Shown piece after piece: positions 17,402 through 26,060 of a stretch of 64,000 nucleotides of DNA (positions are counted from its first letter, which is position 1; every line of letters starts with the position of its first letter). The position numbers were made by a program, and so were the translations under genes. This DNA is from Pelosinus sp. IPA-1 (GTDB lineage Bacteria; Bacillota; Negativicutes; DSM-13327). Below the pieces are notes generated by a model, which saw only the letters and a list, made by a program, of their open reading frames with translations, had not been told where the DNA came from and ran no database searches. The stretch is taken from contig NZ_BSVC01000006.1 of assembly GCF_030269905.1 (NCBI RefSeq), positions 310,001 to 374,000 on the forward strand, given 5' to 3'.

Positions 17402-17409
17402 GTGATAAA

Positions 17410-17643
17410 ATGGGAAAGGTTTTTGTGCAAGTCACAGCAGAACATGACGTGAATGGCAAAATTCGTCCTTTAACGATTAAGTGGGAAGATGGACGAGTTT
17501 TTGAAATTGACCGTTTGCTTGATGTTCGGCAAGCTGCATCACTCAAAGGTGGGGGCATAGGGATGCGGTATACTTGCCGGATCTATAATAAACAAGTTTA
17601 TTTATTTTGTAACGAAGGTAAATGGTTTGTAGAACGGAAATAA
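17410..17643 (+). CDS. Small protein co-transcribed with the SOS polymerase
   Basis: ATG 17410 with TAGGTGATAAA spanning the polymerase stop codon, so the two are translationally close. The 77-residue product is beta-rich: it starts MGKVFVQVTAEHDVNGKIRP, is basic, and ends KWFVERK. I do not recognise a named domain. Its tight linkage behind a LexA-controlled polymerase suggests an accessory or regulatory factor for translesion synthesis; this is inferred from position only. Confidence 0.7.
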   Translation: MGKVFVQVTAEHDVNGKIRPLTIKWEDGRVFEIDRLLDVRQAASLKGGGIGMRYTCRIYNKQVYLFCNEGKWFVERK

Positions 17644-17644
17644 A

Positions 17645-17669
17645 AAAACCGGAAATGATCCCGGTTTGT
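17645..17669 (+). terminator. Terminator of the SOS operon
   Basis: AAACCGG-AAATGAT-CCCGGTTT, followed by only a short T tract. Confidence 0.5.
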
Positions 17670-17692
17670 CTGCATAAATTTTAGCTTATATA

Positions 17693-17770
17693 TTACTGAG
17701 AGACAGAACTTTGTTGGGATTGACTAGCAACAGATTGAAGCTGTTCTGGATTTTCCGTTGTTTTTCCAAT
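17693..17770 (-). CDS. Possible 25-aa peptide with ATT start
   Basis: On the minus strand, GAAGTGATAA precedes an ATT that opens a frame encoding GKTTENPEQLQSVASQSQQ and ending SSVSQ. The composition (Gln/Ser-rich) resembles tiny spore-former peptides, but the non-standard start makes the call weak. A TTG one base to its left (first base 17769) opens a different frame. Confidence 0.2.
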   Translation of the reverse strand: MGKTTENPEQLQSVASQSQQSSVSQ

Positions 17771-17889
17771 TTATCACTTCTTTTAATAGTATGTTTAGGG
17801 AAGTAAAAAAATATAATTGGTAATTAAATGAACGATGATTCTACAATTGTTTCTCATTGCATATGTTAGGAACATGGGGGTGCTGTTTA

Positions 17890-18189
17890 ATGTGTAATGA
17901 AGAAAAATCTAAGGATTCATTGCTTGCTGATATTGGACTAGATATACAAAGGGTCTTATGGAGTTTATTTGAGTGTTGGAAAAATGAAAGCACTGAAGTT
18001 GATCATGTACAAGTATTCGAGTTATCAGTCGAATTTGCATGCGGCGAGGTTTATCAAAAGGTAGTTCACTCTCAGGAAGGAAAAACAGAGACTTTTTACT
18101 ATAAAAATATATACCATCCAGTTGACGCCACCATATGGATAGTTGATAGTGAAGAGGGTGCCGTCATGATGAGAACTGAAAAGAAGTGA
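17890..18189 (+). CDS. Hypothetical protein, 99 aa
   Basis: ATG 17890 follows GGGGGTG at good spacing; the longer upstream frame lacks a ribosome site. The product is soluble and acidic, starting MCNEEKSKDSLLADIGLD, with beta-strand-like segments in the second half (VEFACGEVYQKVVHS, ATIWIVDSEEGAVMM). No recognised family. A shared terminator separates it from the convergent reductase gene. Confidence 0.55.
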   Translation: MCNEEKSKDSLLADIGLDIQRVLWSLFECWKNESTEVDHVQVFELSVEFACGEVYQKVVHSQEGKTETFYYKNIYHPVDATIWIVDSEEGAVMMRTEKK

Positions 18190-18212
18190 TTGAATTTGGT
18201 AGAGGTTCGAAA

Positions 18213-18254
18213 AAAACTCCTGCAAAATTTCCAATGAGGAATTTGCAGGAGTTT
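18213..18254. terminator. Bidirectional terminator
   Basis: AAAACTCCTGCAAAATTTCC pairs with GGAATTTGCAGGAGTTTT around AATGA, between two convergent genes. Confidence 0.8.
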
Positions 18255-18262
18255 TCTACGTA

Positions 18263-19432
18263 TTAAATGGATTCAAATAATTCTTTAACCGTATTCAATT
18301 CTTGACGAATTAAGATGCCTTGTGGGCAATGACTTTCGCATTTGCCACAGTCTATGCATTTGGATGCATGGGCTGCAGCTCCTACACGGAAATTATATAA
18401 ATGCTTAAACCGATCCTTTAACTCTGGTGTACCACCCGAGATCAAATAGTCATTGAGAATTGTAAAACAACCTGGAATGTTTACTCCTGCAGGACAAGGC
18501 ATACAGTAGGCACAGGCTGTACAGTTGACTTTTATTCGTTTTTTGAAAAGAGCTTTTACTTGGTTAATAATGTCTATTTCCTTTTCTGTTAAAGAATTTC
18601 CCTGGGCATCTTGGGCAATTTTTATGTTTTCAGTAACATGATCCATAGTTGTCATCCCACTTAAGGCAACAGATACTTCTGGGTGGTTCCAGACCCAGCG
18701 TAAGGCCCATTCCGCTGGAGTTCGTTTATTATCGGCCTGATTGAAAAAGGTAAGAGCATCTTCTGGGAGATTTTCAGCAATTTTCCCTCCACGAAGTGGT
18801 TCCATAATGGCAATACCTAGTCCTTTTTTTGCTGCATATTCTAGGCCTTCTTTGCCAGCTTGATAAGTTTCATCCAGATAATTATATTGAATTTGGCAGA
18901 AGGACCAATCATAATAGTCTACGATTTCTTTAAACAGGCCAATTCTCTCATGGAAGGAAAATCCTGCATGTTTAATTCTACCATCCTTGATGGCTTGGTC
19001 TAGAAAATCTGAGATGCCAGCTTCTTTTAATATAGGCCATGTAGTAGCATTCAGTGTATGCACCAAATAAAAGTCAATGGTATCTGTCTGGAGCCGTTCT
19101 AATTGCTCATTTAAGTATCTGTCCATATCGGCTCTTGTTTTTATTAACCAGCTGGGGAGTTTAGTAGCTAACTTCACGCGCTCTCGATAGCCATTTCTTA
19201 GTGCTTTTGCAACAAAGGGTTCACTTTCTCCGCCATGTTCCATGCCTTTGCCGTGATAAGGATAGGCAGTATCGATATAGTTTACGCCTTCATCTATAGC
19301 ATGACGAATCATCTTGATTGCCTTATCCTCATCAATATGAGTCGTATCACCATCAATAATAGGAAGTCTCATACAGCCAAATCCTAAAACGGAAACCATT
19401 TCATTTGTTTTGCCATACTTTCGATATAACAA
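18263..19432 (-). CDS. Aldo/keto reductase with C-terminal [4Fe-4S] ferredoxin domain
   Basis: I chose TTG 19432 because AGGGGTGAT lies just upstream; a longer frame reaches 19489 without a ribosome site. Residues 1-290 form the AKR barrel with the catalytic set visible: YIDTAYPYHG (Asp, Tyr), ATKLPSW (Lys) and FYLVHTLN (His). The C-terminal 100 residues hold CTACAYCMPCPAGVNIP and CIDCGKCESHCPQ, two ferredoxin-like cysteine motifs. This fusion is common in strict anaerobes and suggests an enzyme that couples ferredoxin or Fe-S electrons to carbonyl reduction. Substrate unknown. Monocistronic, with a recognisable sigma-A promoter. Confidence 0.9.
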   Translation of the reverse strand: MLYRKYGKTNEMVSVLGFGCMRLPIIDGDTTHIDEDKAIKMIRHAIDEGVNYIDTAYPYHGKGMEHGGESEPFVAKALRNGYRERVKLATKLPSWLIKTRADMDRYLNEQLERLQTDTIDFYLVHTLNATTWPILKEAGISDFLDQAIKDGRIKHAGFSFHERIGLFKEIVDYYDWSFCQIQYNYLDETYQAGKEGLEYAAKKGLGIAIMEPLRGGKIAENLPEDALTFFNQADNKRTPAEWALRWVWNHPEVSVALSGMTTMDHVTENIKIAQDAQGNSLTEKEIDIINQVKALFKKRIKVNCTACAYCMPCPAGVNIPGCFTILNDYLISGGTPELKDRFKHLYNFRVGAAAHASKCIDCGKCESHCPQGILIRQELNTVKELFESI

Positions 19433-19494
19433 ATTAATCACCCCTACCTGTAATAATGTTAAATGTAATATAGATAAAAATGGAAACAATATAT

Positions 19495-19523
19495 AGTATA
19501 TCGTGTAGTTGATGAATTGTCTC
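19495..19523 (-). promoter_or_regulatory. Sigma-A promoter of the aldo/keto reductase gene
   Basis: On the minus strand, GAGACA (-35, 19518-19523) and TATACT (-10, 19495-19500) are separated by 17 bases, about 60 bases upstream of the start codon. Confidence 0.6.
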
Positions 19524-19600
19524 TAAAGATAAAAAGAATTTATACAAGAAATGTAGTGGTAGTAAGCCAGCAGAGTTCTCATAGGGATAAAATAGACTAA

Positions 19601-19628
19601 TTGCAAAACGTTAACAAAGATGTATACA
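19601..19628 (+). promoter_or_regulatory. Possible sigma-A promoter for an intergenic RNA
   Basis: TTGCAA (19601-19606) and TATACA (19623-19628) with 16-base spacing point rightward into the gene-free region. There is no rightward protein gene before 21504, so it would drive an RNA. Confidence 0.4.
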
Positions 19629-19710
19629 TCATTTAGGAAAAAGTACCAGGTATCGAATTTCTCTTTCATGCCATACTATATAGCGTAAAGCATTCGTTAA
19701 AAGGAATTCT

Positions 19711-19877
19711 TGCCTGCGATATTCGCTATCTTTTATATGTCCAACCTACTGTTAATATTAGGGAATCTAATGTTATGTGGATGTCGGGCCACCTTTGAGT
19801 GGATGGCAAAAGCATACTAGGATGCCCACTTGCGAGTTGCAGGTTTGGACATGTAAAAGAAACGATATTGCGGGCTA
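19711..19877 (+). ncRNA. Candidate structured non-coding RNA, 6S-like shape
   Basis: In the 648-base gap between two leftward genes, 19712-19747 and 19841-19876 are complementary over about 35 positions, broken by one small internal loop. They pair GCCTGCGATAT with ATATTGCGGGC, and CTTTTATATGTCC with GGACATGTAAAAG. Inside the closed region are further hairpins: TAATATTAG-GGAAT-CTAATGTTA (19753-19775) and GCCACC-TTTGAGT-GGATGGC. A long rod closing a central multiloop is the general architecture of 6S RNA, but I cannot match a conserved 6S core. A terminator hairpin follows at 19894. The minus-strand complement would fold too, so the strand is inferred from the promoter. A leader of the aldo/keto reductase gene is an alternative. 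Confidence 0.45.
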
Positions 19878-19893
19878 TATTTTATCAGAAAAG

Positions 19894-19924
19894 AAAACGA
19901 CTTACCTTATGGTAGGTCGTTTTC
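19894..19924. terminator. Terminator hairpin downstream of the RNA candidate
   Basis: AAAACGACTTACC-TTAT-GGTAGGTCGTTTT with a T tract on the plus strand and an A tract before it. It can work in either direction. Confidence 0.65.
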
Positions 19925-19972
19925 CATTACTTATTTCATACAGACTATGATATTGAGTGTTTATTAATAATT

Positions 19973-20014
19973 AAAAAAAAGATTGGCAATGTTTCATAAG
20001 AAATATTGCCAATC
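19973..20014 (-). terminator. Second terminator of the lyase gene
   Basis: Read leftward, GATTGGCAAT and ATTGCCAATC flank a 14-base loop, followed by eight T residues. Confidence 0.65.
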
Positions 20015-20038
20015 AAGTGTTATACTTTCTGTTCCGCG

Positions 20039-20066
20039 AAAAAAAAGCCCTTGCATCTAGCAAGGG
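20039..20066 (-). terminator. First terminator of the lyase gene
   Basis: Read leftward, CCCTTGC-TAGAT-GCAAGGG is followed by CTTTTTTTT, 15 bases after the stop codon. Confidence 0.85.
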
Positions 20067-20080
20067 ACAAGAGGTATCTA

Positions 20081-21259
20081 TTAACGTATTCTTTTCTCTA
20101 TTGCGTTTTGCCAACGTTTTAGTGCCTGAGTTATGATGCTTCGAGGACAAGCTGCATTCAACCGCATATAGCCTGCATAGGCATCACCAAACCAATATCC
20201 GTCATCCAGAGCAAGTTTTGCTTCGTTAATCATAAAGTTGTGAAGTTCATCTTTATCCATTCCTAACTCACGGCAATCAATCCAGACTAGATAAGTGCCT
20301 TCTGGGAAGTTGGGATGGATTTGGGGTATATTTTTTTTGCAAAAATCTTGAAGAAAGGCAAAATTACCTTCAATATACTCCTTGACTTGCTGTAACCATT
20401 CATCACCATAACGGTAAGCTGCTTCCGATGCTACTAAACTAAAACAGTTATTTCTTCTTATATCTAAGTTTCCTAATATTTCATCAAATTTATTACGATC
20501 ACTAGCATTGGGGAAAATGGTAATAGATGCCTGTAGACCTGCTAAATTAAAGGTTTTACTAGGAGCGAGACAAGTATATGTGTTCTTACGGAACTCCTCA
20601 GAAATCATGGCAAAAGGTGTATGCTTATGTCCGGAAAATACTAAGTCAGAATGAATTTCATCAGCAATAACAACAATTCCATGTGCTAGACAGATCTCGC
20701 CTAAGCGAACTAACTCGTCTTTTCTCCACACTCGACCAATTGGGTTATGTGGACTGCATAAAAGAAGCATTTTAGCGCCGTTTTTAGCTAAGCTTTCCAA
20801 ATGATCATAATCCATTTCATATTGCCCATTTACTAGCTTTAATGGATTTTCTAGGAGCGTTCGTCCGTTGTTTTTTACCACATCAAAAAATGGATAATAG
20901 ACTGGTGGCTGAATAATAATATTGTCCCCTGGTTGTGTAAAGTGCTGAATCAATAAACTTAATGATGGCACAACACCAGGACAGTGGATCATCAACTGCG
21001 TATCTGTAGTCCATTCATGCTTATTTTTAAGCCATTGTTGAATTGCTTGAAAATAAGAATCTGGTCTTGAGGTATAGCCGAAAATTCCTTGCGCTGCACG
21101 AGATTGAATTGCTTCAATGATAGGATTAGCCACTTTGAAATCCATATCAGCAACCCACAGGGCAATGAGATCGTCCTTCCCAAACTTTTTCCCCAATTCA
21201 TCATACTTAGCAGCAAAGTTACTGGATCGGTCCAGTACCGTGTCAAAATCATATCTCAT
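20081..21259 (-). CDS. PatB/MalY-type PLP enzyme (cystathionine beta-lyase-like aminotransferase)
   Basis: A 392-residue fold type I PLP enzyme, ATG 21259 behind GGCGGATGATC. Key sites are visible: LCSPHNPIGR (Asn172), VIADEIHSD (Asp200) and APSKTFNLAGLQ with the PLP-binding Lys235. The short opening MRYDFDTVLDRSSNFAAKYD and the phrase ALWVADMDF are typical of the MalY/PatB branch, which cleaves C-S bonds of cystathionine and cysteine conjugates. It is alone on its strand, with two tandem terminators behind it. Its upstream 240 bases show no T-box or S-box that I can identify. Confidence 0.9.
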   Translation of the reverse strand: MRYDFDTVLDRSSNFAAKYDELGKKFGKDDLIALWVADMDFKVANPIIEAIQSRAAQGIFGYTSRPDSYFQAIQQWLKNKHEWTTDTQLMIHCPGVVPSLSLLIQHFTQPGDNIIIQPPVYYPFFDVVKNNGRTLLENPLKLVNGQYEMDYDHLESLAKNGAKMLLLCSPHNPIGRVWRKDELVRLGEICLAHGIVVIADEIHSDLVFSGHKHTPFAMISEEFRKNTYTCLAPSKTFNLAGLQASITIFPNASDRNKFDEILGNLDIRRNNCFSLVASEAAYRYGDEWLQQVKEYIEGNFAFLQDFCKKNIPQIHPNFPEGTYLVWIDCRELGMDKDELHNFMINEAKLALDDGYWFGDAYAGYMRLNAACPRSIITQALKRWQNAIEKRIR

Positions 21260-21460
21260 ATTTGATCATCCGCCTTACGTATTAGTGACTTAGGATGAAG
21301 TATTACTATCATTCCTTACTACTAGACATTCTTCTTAATCGCTTAAATTCCTTTTAGCGGTTGATAATTAGCAAAAAATGATATTCTATGGCATGTTTAG
21401 TTAAATTATAAATACTAACAGAATAATTTGAAAATACATATATAGGAATTAGCTTTATAT

Positions 21461-21468
21461 GGTATAAT
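21461..21468 (+). promoter_or_regulatory. Extended -10 promoter of the HD-GYP gene
   Basis: TGG directly before TATAAT gives an extended -10 element (21460-21468), 36 bases upstream of the start codon. The -35 region is weak, as expected for this promoter type. Confidence 0.5.
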
Positions 21469-21503
21469 TAGTTTAATATGGATATTGTGGAGGTTGGTCA
21501 AGG

Positions 21504-22568
21504 ATGGCTGTTGCAATTAGTCGCTATAAATTATCTCAAATCTTGCCAGGCATGGAAGTAGGACGACCTATATTAGATCGAAATGGCATGGTTTTACTAA
21601 CCGAGGGGACTATGCTAAATGAAAACCTTTTGAAACGTTTATCAAGATTAGGTTTATCTGAAATTGATATAAAAGAGCAGTCCTTAGTCGATAGTGGATC
21701 AATCTTGTTCGATAATGAACAGCTTAAAATTTATCAGAATGCCGTTAGCAAGGTGAAAGATCTGTTTAGAACGATAATAGTTGATAAGAAGGTGCCATTG
21801 CGTCAATTTCAAAACATAGCTTGCAACCAAGTAGCTCCCCTTGTTGCTTCTCAATTTGCAATTAATTACTTAAATTTGGAGGGTCCTCGCGCGGATTATA
21901 CTTATTGTCACAGTATTAATGTTGCCTTACTATCAGGACTTATTGGCAAGTGGTTACATTATAGTCCTGAGGCAATTAATCAACTCATTCTCGCAGGATT
22001 ATTACACGATGTAGGAAAAACTCAAATACCCATATCAATATTAGGAAAGATAGGTACCCTAACGAAAGATGAGATGCAGTTAGCACAACTTCATGCCACT
22101 CATAGTTATCGTTTGCTAAGCAATATACCAGGAATTTCTCCCTCTGTCGTCTTTGGAATCTTACAGCATCATGAACGATTAGACGGTAGCGGTTATCCTG
22201 GAAATTATAGTCATGAAAAAATACATCCTTACGCTAGAATTATTGCAATTGCAGATATTTATGACGCAATGACTTCTGATAGAGCGTATAATAATAAAGT
22301 AACTCCTTTTTTGGCGGCAGATGCATTAGCTTCAGGCATGATTGCCAAATTAGATGTTGGAATCTGTACTACTTTTCTTGAACAGTTTCGCTATAGTATC
22401 TTAGGAAACTCTGTGCAGCTAGCGGACGGACAAGAGGGAGAAATTGTGCATTTGGGAGAATTTCTTAATCCAAATCCAATCATCAAATGTTCGGATGGGA
22501 AAATTATTCAACTTGATAATTGGAAGGGAATTTCAAAAGTAAAGCCTGTGGCTAGTCTTATTGGATAA
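21504..22568 (+). CDS. HD-GYP domain c-di-GMP phosphodiesterase
   Basis: A 354-residue protein, ATG 21504 with TGGAGG upstream. The N-terminal 110 residues are a small domain often fused to HD-GYP proteins (LPGMEVGRPILDRNGMVLL). The catalytic domain follows with YCHSINVALLSGL, the HD pair in LLHDVGKTQIP, and HHERLDGSGYPG, the GYP motif. All metal ligands I can check are present. It is predicted to hydrolyse c-di-GMP. It may act opposite the GGDEF protein encoded at 29.2 kb in the same window. Confidence 0.92.
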   Translation: MAVAISRYKLSQILPGMEVGRPILDRNGMVLLTEGTMLNENLLKRLSRLGLSEIDIKEQSLVDSGSILFDNEQLKIYQNAVSKVKDLFRTIIVDKKVPLRQFQNIACNQVAPLVASQFAINYLNLEGPRADYTYCHSINVALLSGLIGKWLHYSPEAINQLILAGLLHDVGKTQIPISILGKIGTLTKDEMQLAQLHATHSYRLLSNIPGISPSVVFGILQHHERLDGSGYPGNYSHEKIHPYARIIAIADIYDAMTSDRAYNNKVTPFLAADALASGMIAKLDVGICTTFLEQFRYSILGNSVQLADGQEGEIVHLGEFLNPNPIIKCSDGKIIQLDNWKGISKVKPVASLIG

Positions 22569-22600
22569 CTGCTTAGTATATAATTATTTTCAAACTTTTT

Positions 22601-22630
22601 ACACCTTTCCTTTATAGGATAGGTGTATTT
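22601..22630 (+). terminator. Weak terminator
   Basis: ACACCTTTCCT and AGGATAGGTGT can pair around TTAT, followed by ATTTTAAT. Confidence 0.4.
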
Positions 22631-22743
22631 TAATACGTTCGTTTGCGATAGGAATTGTTGACAAAAGTGAGGGATGAGATTATACTTCATTCGAAATAGA
22701 TATGAAATTTGTTAATTTTACATAGTATTAGGAGAGGAGGGGT

Positions 22744-23229
22744 ATGATGCATTGGAGATCATTTACTATTGGTGCTATGGTAGTGCTTGCTTTTATAGGC
22801 GTGTATTTGTTTTTTTATGGAGTTCCGGATTCTTCACAATCATCTCCTAGTCCAGTAGTGGAAACACCGATTCCTTTTGATGCTGTGAAGATCACACCAC
22901 TTAGAGTTATTAGTGGAAAGGAAGTTCCTTTTGAAGGTAAAATAGAATTGAAACAAGTCATTGCAGGAAAGTTCGCTCAGAAAATAAATGTTGTCAATTT
23001 TCAAGCTAAAGGTGAGCATGCTGAAAAATCAAAGCTTATTATTTTATGGGAGAACGGTGAGGTCGAAACAATTTATCCTGGCACAAGGGATCGCGTTTTA
23101 CCCCCTGAAAGAAGGGCAACCCAGATAACAGTTGTAGGATATAGTATGCGGGAAAGGCGTATTTTTCAGGACTCCAATCGTAAAGGGTATCTTACTTGGG
23201 AAATCCATTATGAACCTACTGAGCTGTAA
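22744..23229 (+). CDS. Membrane-anchored hypothetical protein
   Basis: GGAGAGGAGGGG lies immediately upstream; ATG 22744 or 22747 could be used. The protein has an N-terminal membrane helix (IGAMVVLAFIGVYLFFYGV), then about 130 exported residues in beta-strand-rich segments with no Cys. No family recognised. Only ten bases separate its stop from the frame of the next gene, so co-transcription with the MBL-fold gene is likely. Confidence 0.6.
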   Translation: MMHWRSFTIGAMVVLAFIGVYLFFYGVPDSSQSSPSPVVETPIPFDAVKITPLRVISGKEVPFEGKIELKQVIAGKFAQKINVVNFQAKGEHAEKSKLIILWENGEVETIYPGTRDRVLPPERRATQITVVGYSMRERRIFQDSNRKGYLTWEIHYEPTEL

Positions 23230-23275
23230 GATTTGAACTTTGGATCCACATGCTGCAATAAGAAAGGGAGTTATG

Positions 23276-23983
23276 ATGTCATTACATTTAGAATTAATTT
23301 ATTTAGAAAATAGCGGTTTTGTCGTAGAAACAGATAAACATATTTTGGTTTTTGATTATTATCAAGATGCTGCAGGTACGGTTGCCCAATTAATAGCAGA
23401 GGGAAAAAAGCTGCATGTTTTTTCCTCTCACAGGCATCATGATCATTTTAATCCGATCATTAGTACGTGGCAAGATAACGTAGCAAAATTTTTTTTGAGT
23501 GATGATATTGACAACTTACCTGGCGTTAATGAGGAAAAAATTGTGTTTATGTGTCCCTATGAGACGAGTGTGCAAGATGACTTAAAAGTCCAAACATATG
23601 GGTCTACCGATATAGGGGTTTCTTTTGCTGTGGAAGTGGATGGTTGGCGCCTATTTCATGCTGGCGACCTTAATTGGTGGCATTGGAAATGGGATGATAA
23701 ATATAATCTTATGTTGGCTAAAGATCTATTTAGAAAAGAAATGGATAAATTAGATGGTTTAAAGTTTGATATAGCCTTCTTTCCAGTAGATAGTCGGCTG
23801 GAAGAATATCGAGCAATTGGAGTAAAAGAATTTTGCTGTAGAGTAGATGTAGGACAATTGGTAGCAATGCATACGCGTGGAGAAAGATGGGCACCACCCA
23901 TTGGCTTTTTTGGTAAGGGACAGTCGGTTGCTACTTGGTGCCCCGTTTTTTCAGGGGATAAGTTAAAAGTAACAAAAGAATAG
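23276..23983 (+). CDS. MBL-fold metallo-hydrolase
   Basis: ATG 23276 is best spaced from AAAGGGAG; ATG 23273 is possible. It is a 235-residue protein with the metallo-beta-lactamase signature as SSHRHHDHFNP (HxHxDH-like), then LFHAGDLNWWHW (third metal-ligand region) and a late VAMHTRG histidine. It resembles the short bacterial MBL proteins related to YycJ/UlaG-type hydrolases; substrate unknown. It follows the membrane protein gene in the same direction. Confidence 0.85.
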   Translation: MSLHLELIYLENSGFVVETDKHILVFDYYQDAAGTVAQLIAEGKKLHVFSSHRHHDHFNPIISTWQDNVAKFFLSDDIDNLPGVNEEKIVFMCPYETSVQDDLKVQTYGSTDIGVSFAVEVDGWRLFHAGDLNWWHWKWDDKYNLMLAKDLFRKEMDKLDGLKFDIAFFPVDSRLEEYRAIGVKEFCCRVDVGQLVAMHTRGERWAPPIGFFGKGQSVATWCPVFSGDKLKVTKE

Positions 23984-24138
23984 TGCTTGTAACTCTTATT
24001 ATTAAAAAACTTTAAATTGGATTGCTCATTATCGGGTTGGAGAAATAATGAGCAATTCAATTTAATTTTCCAAATATTCAATAAAATTGTAGAATATATA
24101 AAGTATGAGTGATATAATAATACTAAGGAGATGATAAT

Positions 24139-24357
24139 ATGCTTAAGAACTATCCATCAACTTCCTTATTTATATTATCAGTAGCAGTCTTCTTGGGTAT
24201 TTTATTGATTCAACCTATCGTTGGGCCGTGGCATTTGTCTTGCTCTATAACGTTAGAAGTATTAAGATTTACGGCGTCTGTTACTTGTGCATTTTTCTTT
24301 TTCTGTGCTTTGATCGAAAATGCTCATAATATGTTTTTTAGAAATCGGCACCATTAA
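24139..24357 (+). CDS. Small two-helix membrane protein, 72 aa
   Basis: ATG 24139 behind AAGGAGATGATAAT. Two hydrophobic helices (LFILSVAVFLGILLIQPIV and VTCAFFFFCALIENA) with a short loop and a His-ending basic tail. No recognised family. Followed by a good terminator. Confidence 0.65.
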   Translation: MLKNYPSTSLFILSVAVFLGILLIQPIVGPWHLSCSITLEVLRFTASVTCAFFFFCALIENAHNMFFRNRHH

Positions 24358-24414
24358 AAAAAATACTTCGAAAGGCCAATAAATCTACTAAATATAATTA
24401 GTGCTACAGGCCCA

Positions 24415-24446
24415 GCAGCTGTCCTTTATATGGACAGCTGTTTTTT
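24415..24446 (+). terminator. Rho-independent terminator
   Basis: CAGCTGTCC-TTTATA-T-GGACAGCTG followed by six T residues. Confidence 0.85.
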
Positions 24447-24674
24447 GCAAGTAAAGAGAGATGGACTATTGCCTATATATTGGATATACTAAGAAAATAT
24501 AGTCTATATATTACTAAAGAACAGTCAATGGGGCATCTTGTAGTTAGTAAGAAAGGTTTATTAATAATAAAAGTGTAATAAAATATTTATGGGATGATCA
24601 TAATGTCTAATAAGTGTGTTCTATAGCAATTGTTGGATGTTCTTATAGTTGTGTATTGCTAAGGAGGAAAAAAG
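24447..24674. other. Intergenic region before deoB
   Basis: About 230 AT-rich bases with several TATA-like stretches (for example TATAGTCTATATATT near 24500) but no clean -35/-10 pair, ORF, operator or riboswitch that I can support. It contains the ribosome site AAGGAGG for deoB at its right end. Confidence 0.4.
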
Positions 24675-25859
24675 ATGGTAACGACAAAGTTTAAACGAAT
24701 TCATTTAGTGGTGATGGACTCCGTAGGAATAGGAGAAGCACCTGATGCGGCGAAGTTTGATGATGTTAATGTAGATACGTTTGGTCATATTGCTAAAGCA
24801 TGCGGTGGTCTACATATGCCTAATATGGGAAAACTCGGTATTTCAAACATACGGGATATTGAAGGAATCGAGCCTGCAAAACATCCTCTTGGTTATTATA
24901 CGAAAATGCAAGAGTTATCGAATGGCAAGGATACAATGGCAGGTCATTGGGAATTTATGGGGCTTTTTACGGAAAAACCATTTCGCGTATTCCCTCAAGG
25001 GTTTCCCAAAGAATTAATCCAGCAAATTGAGGAGAAGACGGGGCGGAAAGTGATTGCTAATCGGCCAGCAAGTGGTACCGAAATCATAGAGGCCCTAGGG
25101 GAAGAGCATATGAAAACAGGAGCACTCATTGTTTATACCTCTGCTGATTCTGTTCTGCAAATTGCTGCACATGAAGAAATAATTCCAATAAAAGAACTCT
25201 ATGAAATCTGTGAGTTTTGTCGCAAAATTACGCTGGAAGAGCCTTACAAAGTAGGACGTATTATCGCCCGTCCTTTTATTGGAGAGCCAGGTAAGTTTAC
25301 TCGTACTGCCAATCGCCATGATTATGCGCTAAAACCGTTTGGCCGTACAGTGATGAACGAGTTAAAAGATGCTGACTACGATGTAATTGCTTTAGGTAAA
25401 ATTTCTGATATCTATGCTGGTGAAGGGGTTACGAAATCCATTCATACGATTTCTAATATGGACGGTATAGACAAATTACTAACCGTTTTTGATGAAAAAT
25501 TTACTGGTCTTAGCTTTCTAAATTTAGTAGATTTTGATGCCTCATTCGGACACCGTCGTGATCCTCGTGGTTATGGACAAGCCCTGGAAGAATATGATGC
25601 TCGTTTACCAGAAATGCTGGCTAAAATGAAGAATGAAGACTTATTAATTATTACTGCCGATCACGGAAATGATCCAACTTATCACGGTACAGACCATACA
25701 CGGGAATACGTGCCTTTACTCATTTATTCCCCTTGTTTTTCTGGAGGGAAGGAGTTACCTATAAGAAAAACATTTGCGGATATTGGTGCTACTATAGCGG
25801 AGAACTTTAATGTAAAGATGCCAGAGTACGGTACTAGCTTTTTACAAGACTTGACATAA
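24675..25859 (+). CDS. deoB: Phosphopentomutase
   Basis: A 394-residue DeoB, the normal length, from ATG 24675 behind AAGGAGG. The N-terminal metal site [14 protein letters not shown], the phospho-acceptor region [11 protein letters not shown] (Thr) and the C-terminal [19 protein letters not shown] metal motifs are intact. It interconverts ribose-1- and ribose-5-phosphate (and the deoxy forms), linking nucleoside breakdown to the pentose phosphate pathway. It stands alone between terminators; no phosphorylase or deoC is adjacent. Functionally it fits the purine catabolism block at the far end of the window. Confidence 0.97.
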   Translation: MVTTKFKRIHLVVMDSVGIGEAPDAAKFDDVNVDTFGHIAKACGGLHMPNMGKLGISNIRDIEGIEPAKHPLGYYTKMQELSNGKDTMAGHWEFMGLFTEKPFRVFPQGFPKELIQQIEEKTGRKVIANRPASGTEIIEALGEEHMKTGALIVYTSADSVLQIAAHEEIIPIKELYEICEFCRKITLEEPYKVGRIIARPFIGEPGKFTRTANRHDYALKPFGRTVMNELKDADYDVIALGKISDIYAGEGVTKSIHTISNMDGIDKLLTVFDEKFTGLSFLNLVDFDASFGHRRDPRGYGQALEEYDARLPEMLAKMKNEDLLIITADHGNDPTYHGTDHTREYVPLLIYSPCFSGGKELPIRKTFADIGATIAENFNVKMPEYGTSFLQDLT

Positions 25860-25878
25860 AGTAACATAAAACCGAATA

Positions 25879-25915
25879 AAAATGCACCACTCACTGGATA
25901 GTGTGGTGCATTTTT
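25879..25915 (+). terminator. Terminator of deoB
   Basis: AAATGCACCAC and GTGGTGCATTT enclose TCACTGGATAGT and are followed by TTG. Confidence 0.8.
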
Positions 25916-26060
25916 GTGTCGGATACTAGAGAATCCTATTCAAACTTTACCACCAGACACTGGGTAAATATAAATTTAGAAGGGGATCAAAAGAAAGTGG
26001 AGAATATTAACTATAAATTAAAGATGATAATAAAGTTAACGTAATTTTAGGGGGATAACT

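Noticed and set aside
21260-21503. SAM-I (S-box) or T-box leader for the PatB/MalY-type gene
   Set aside because: No specifier-like stem, T-box sequence or S-box core can be found; the region is plain AT-rich sequence.
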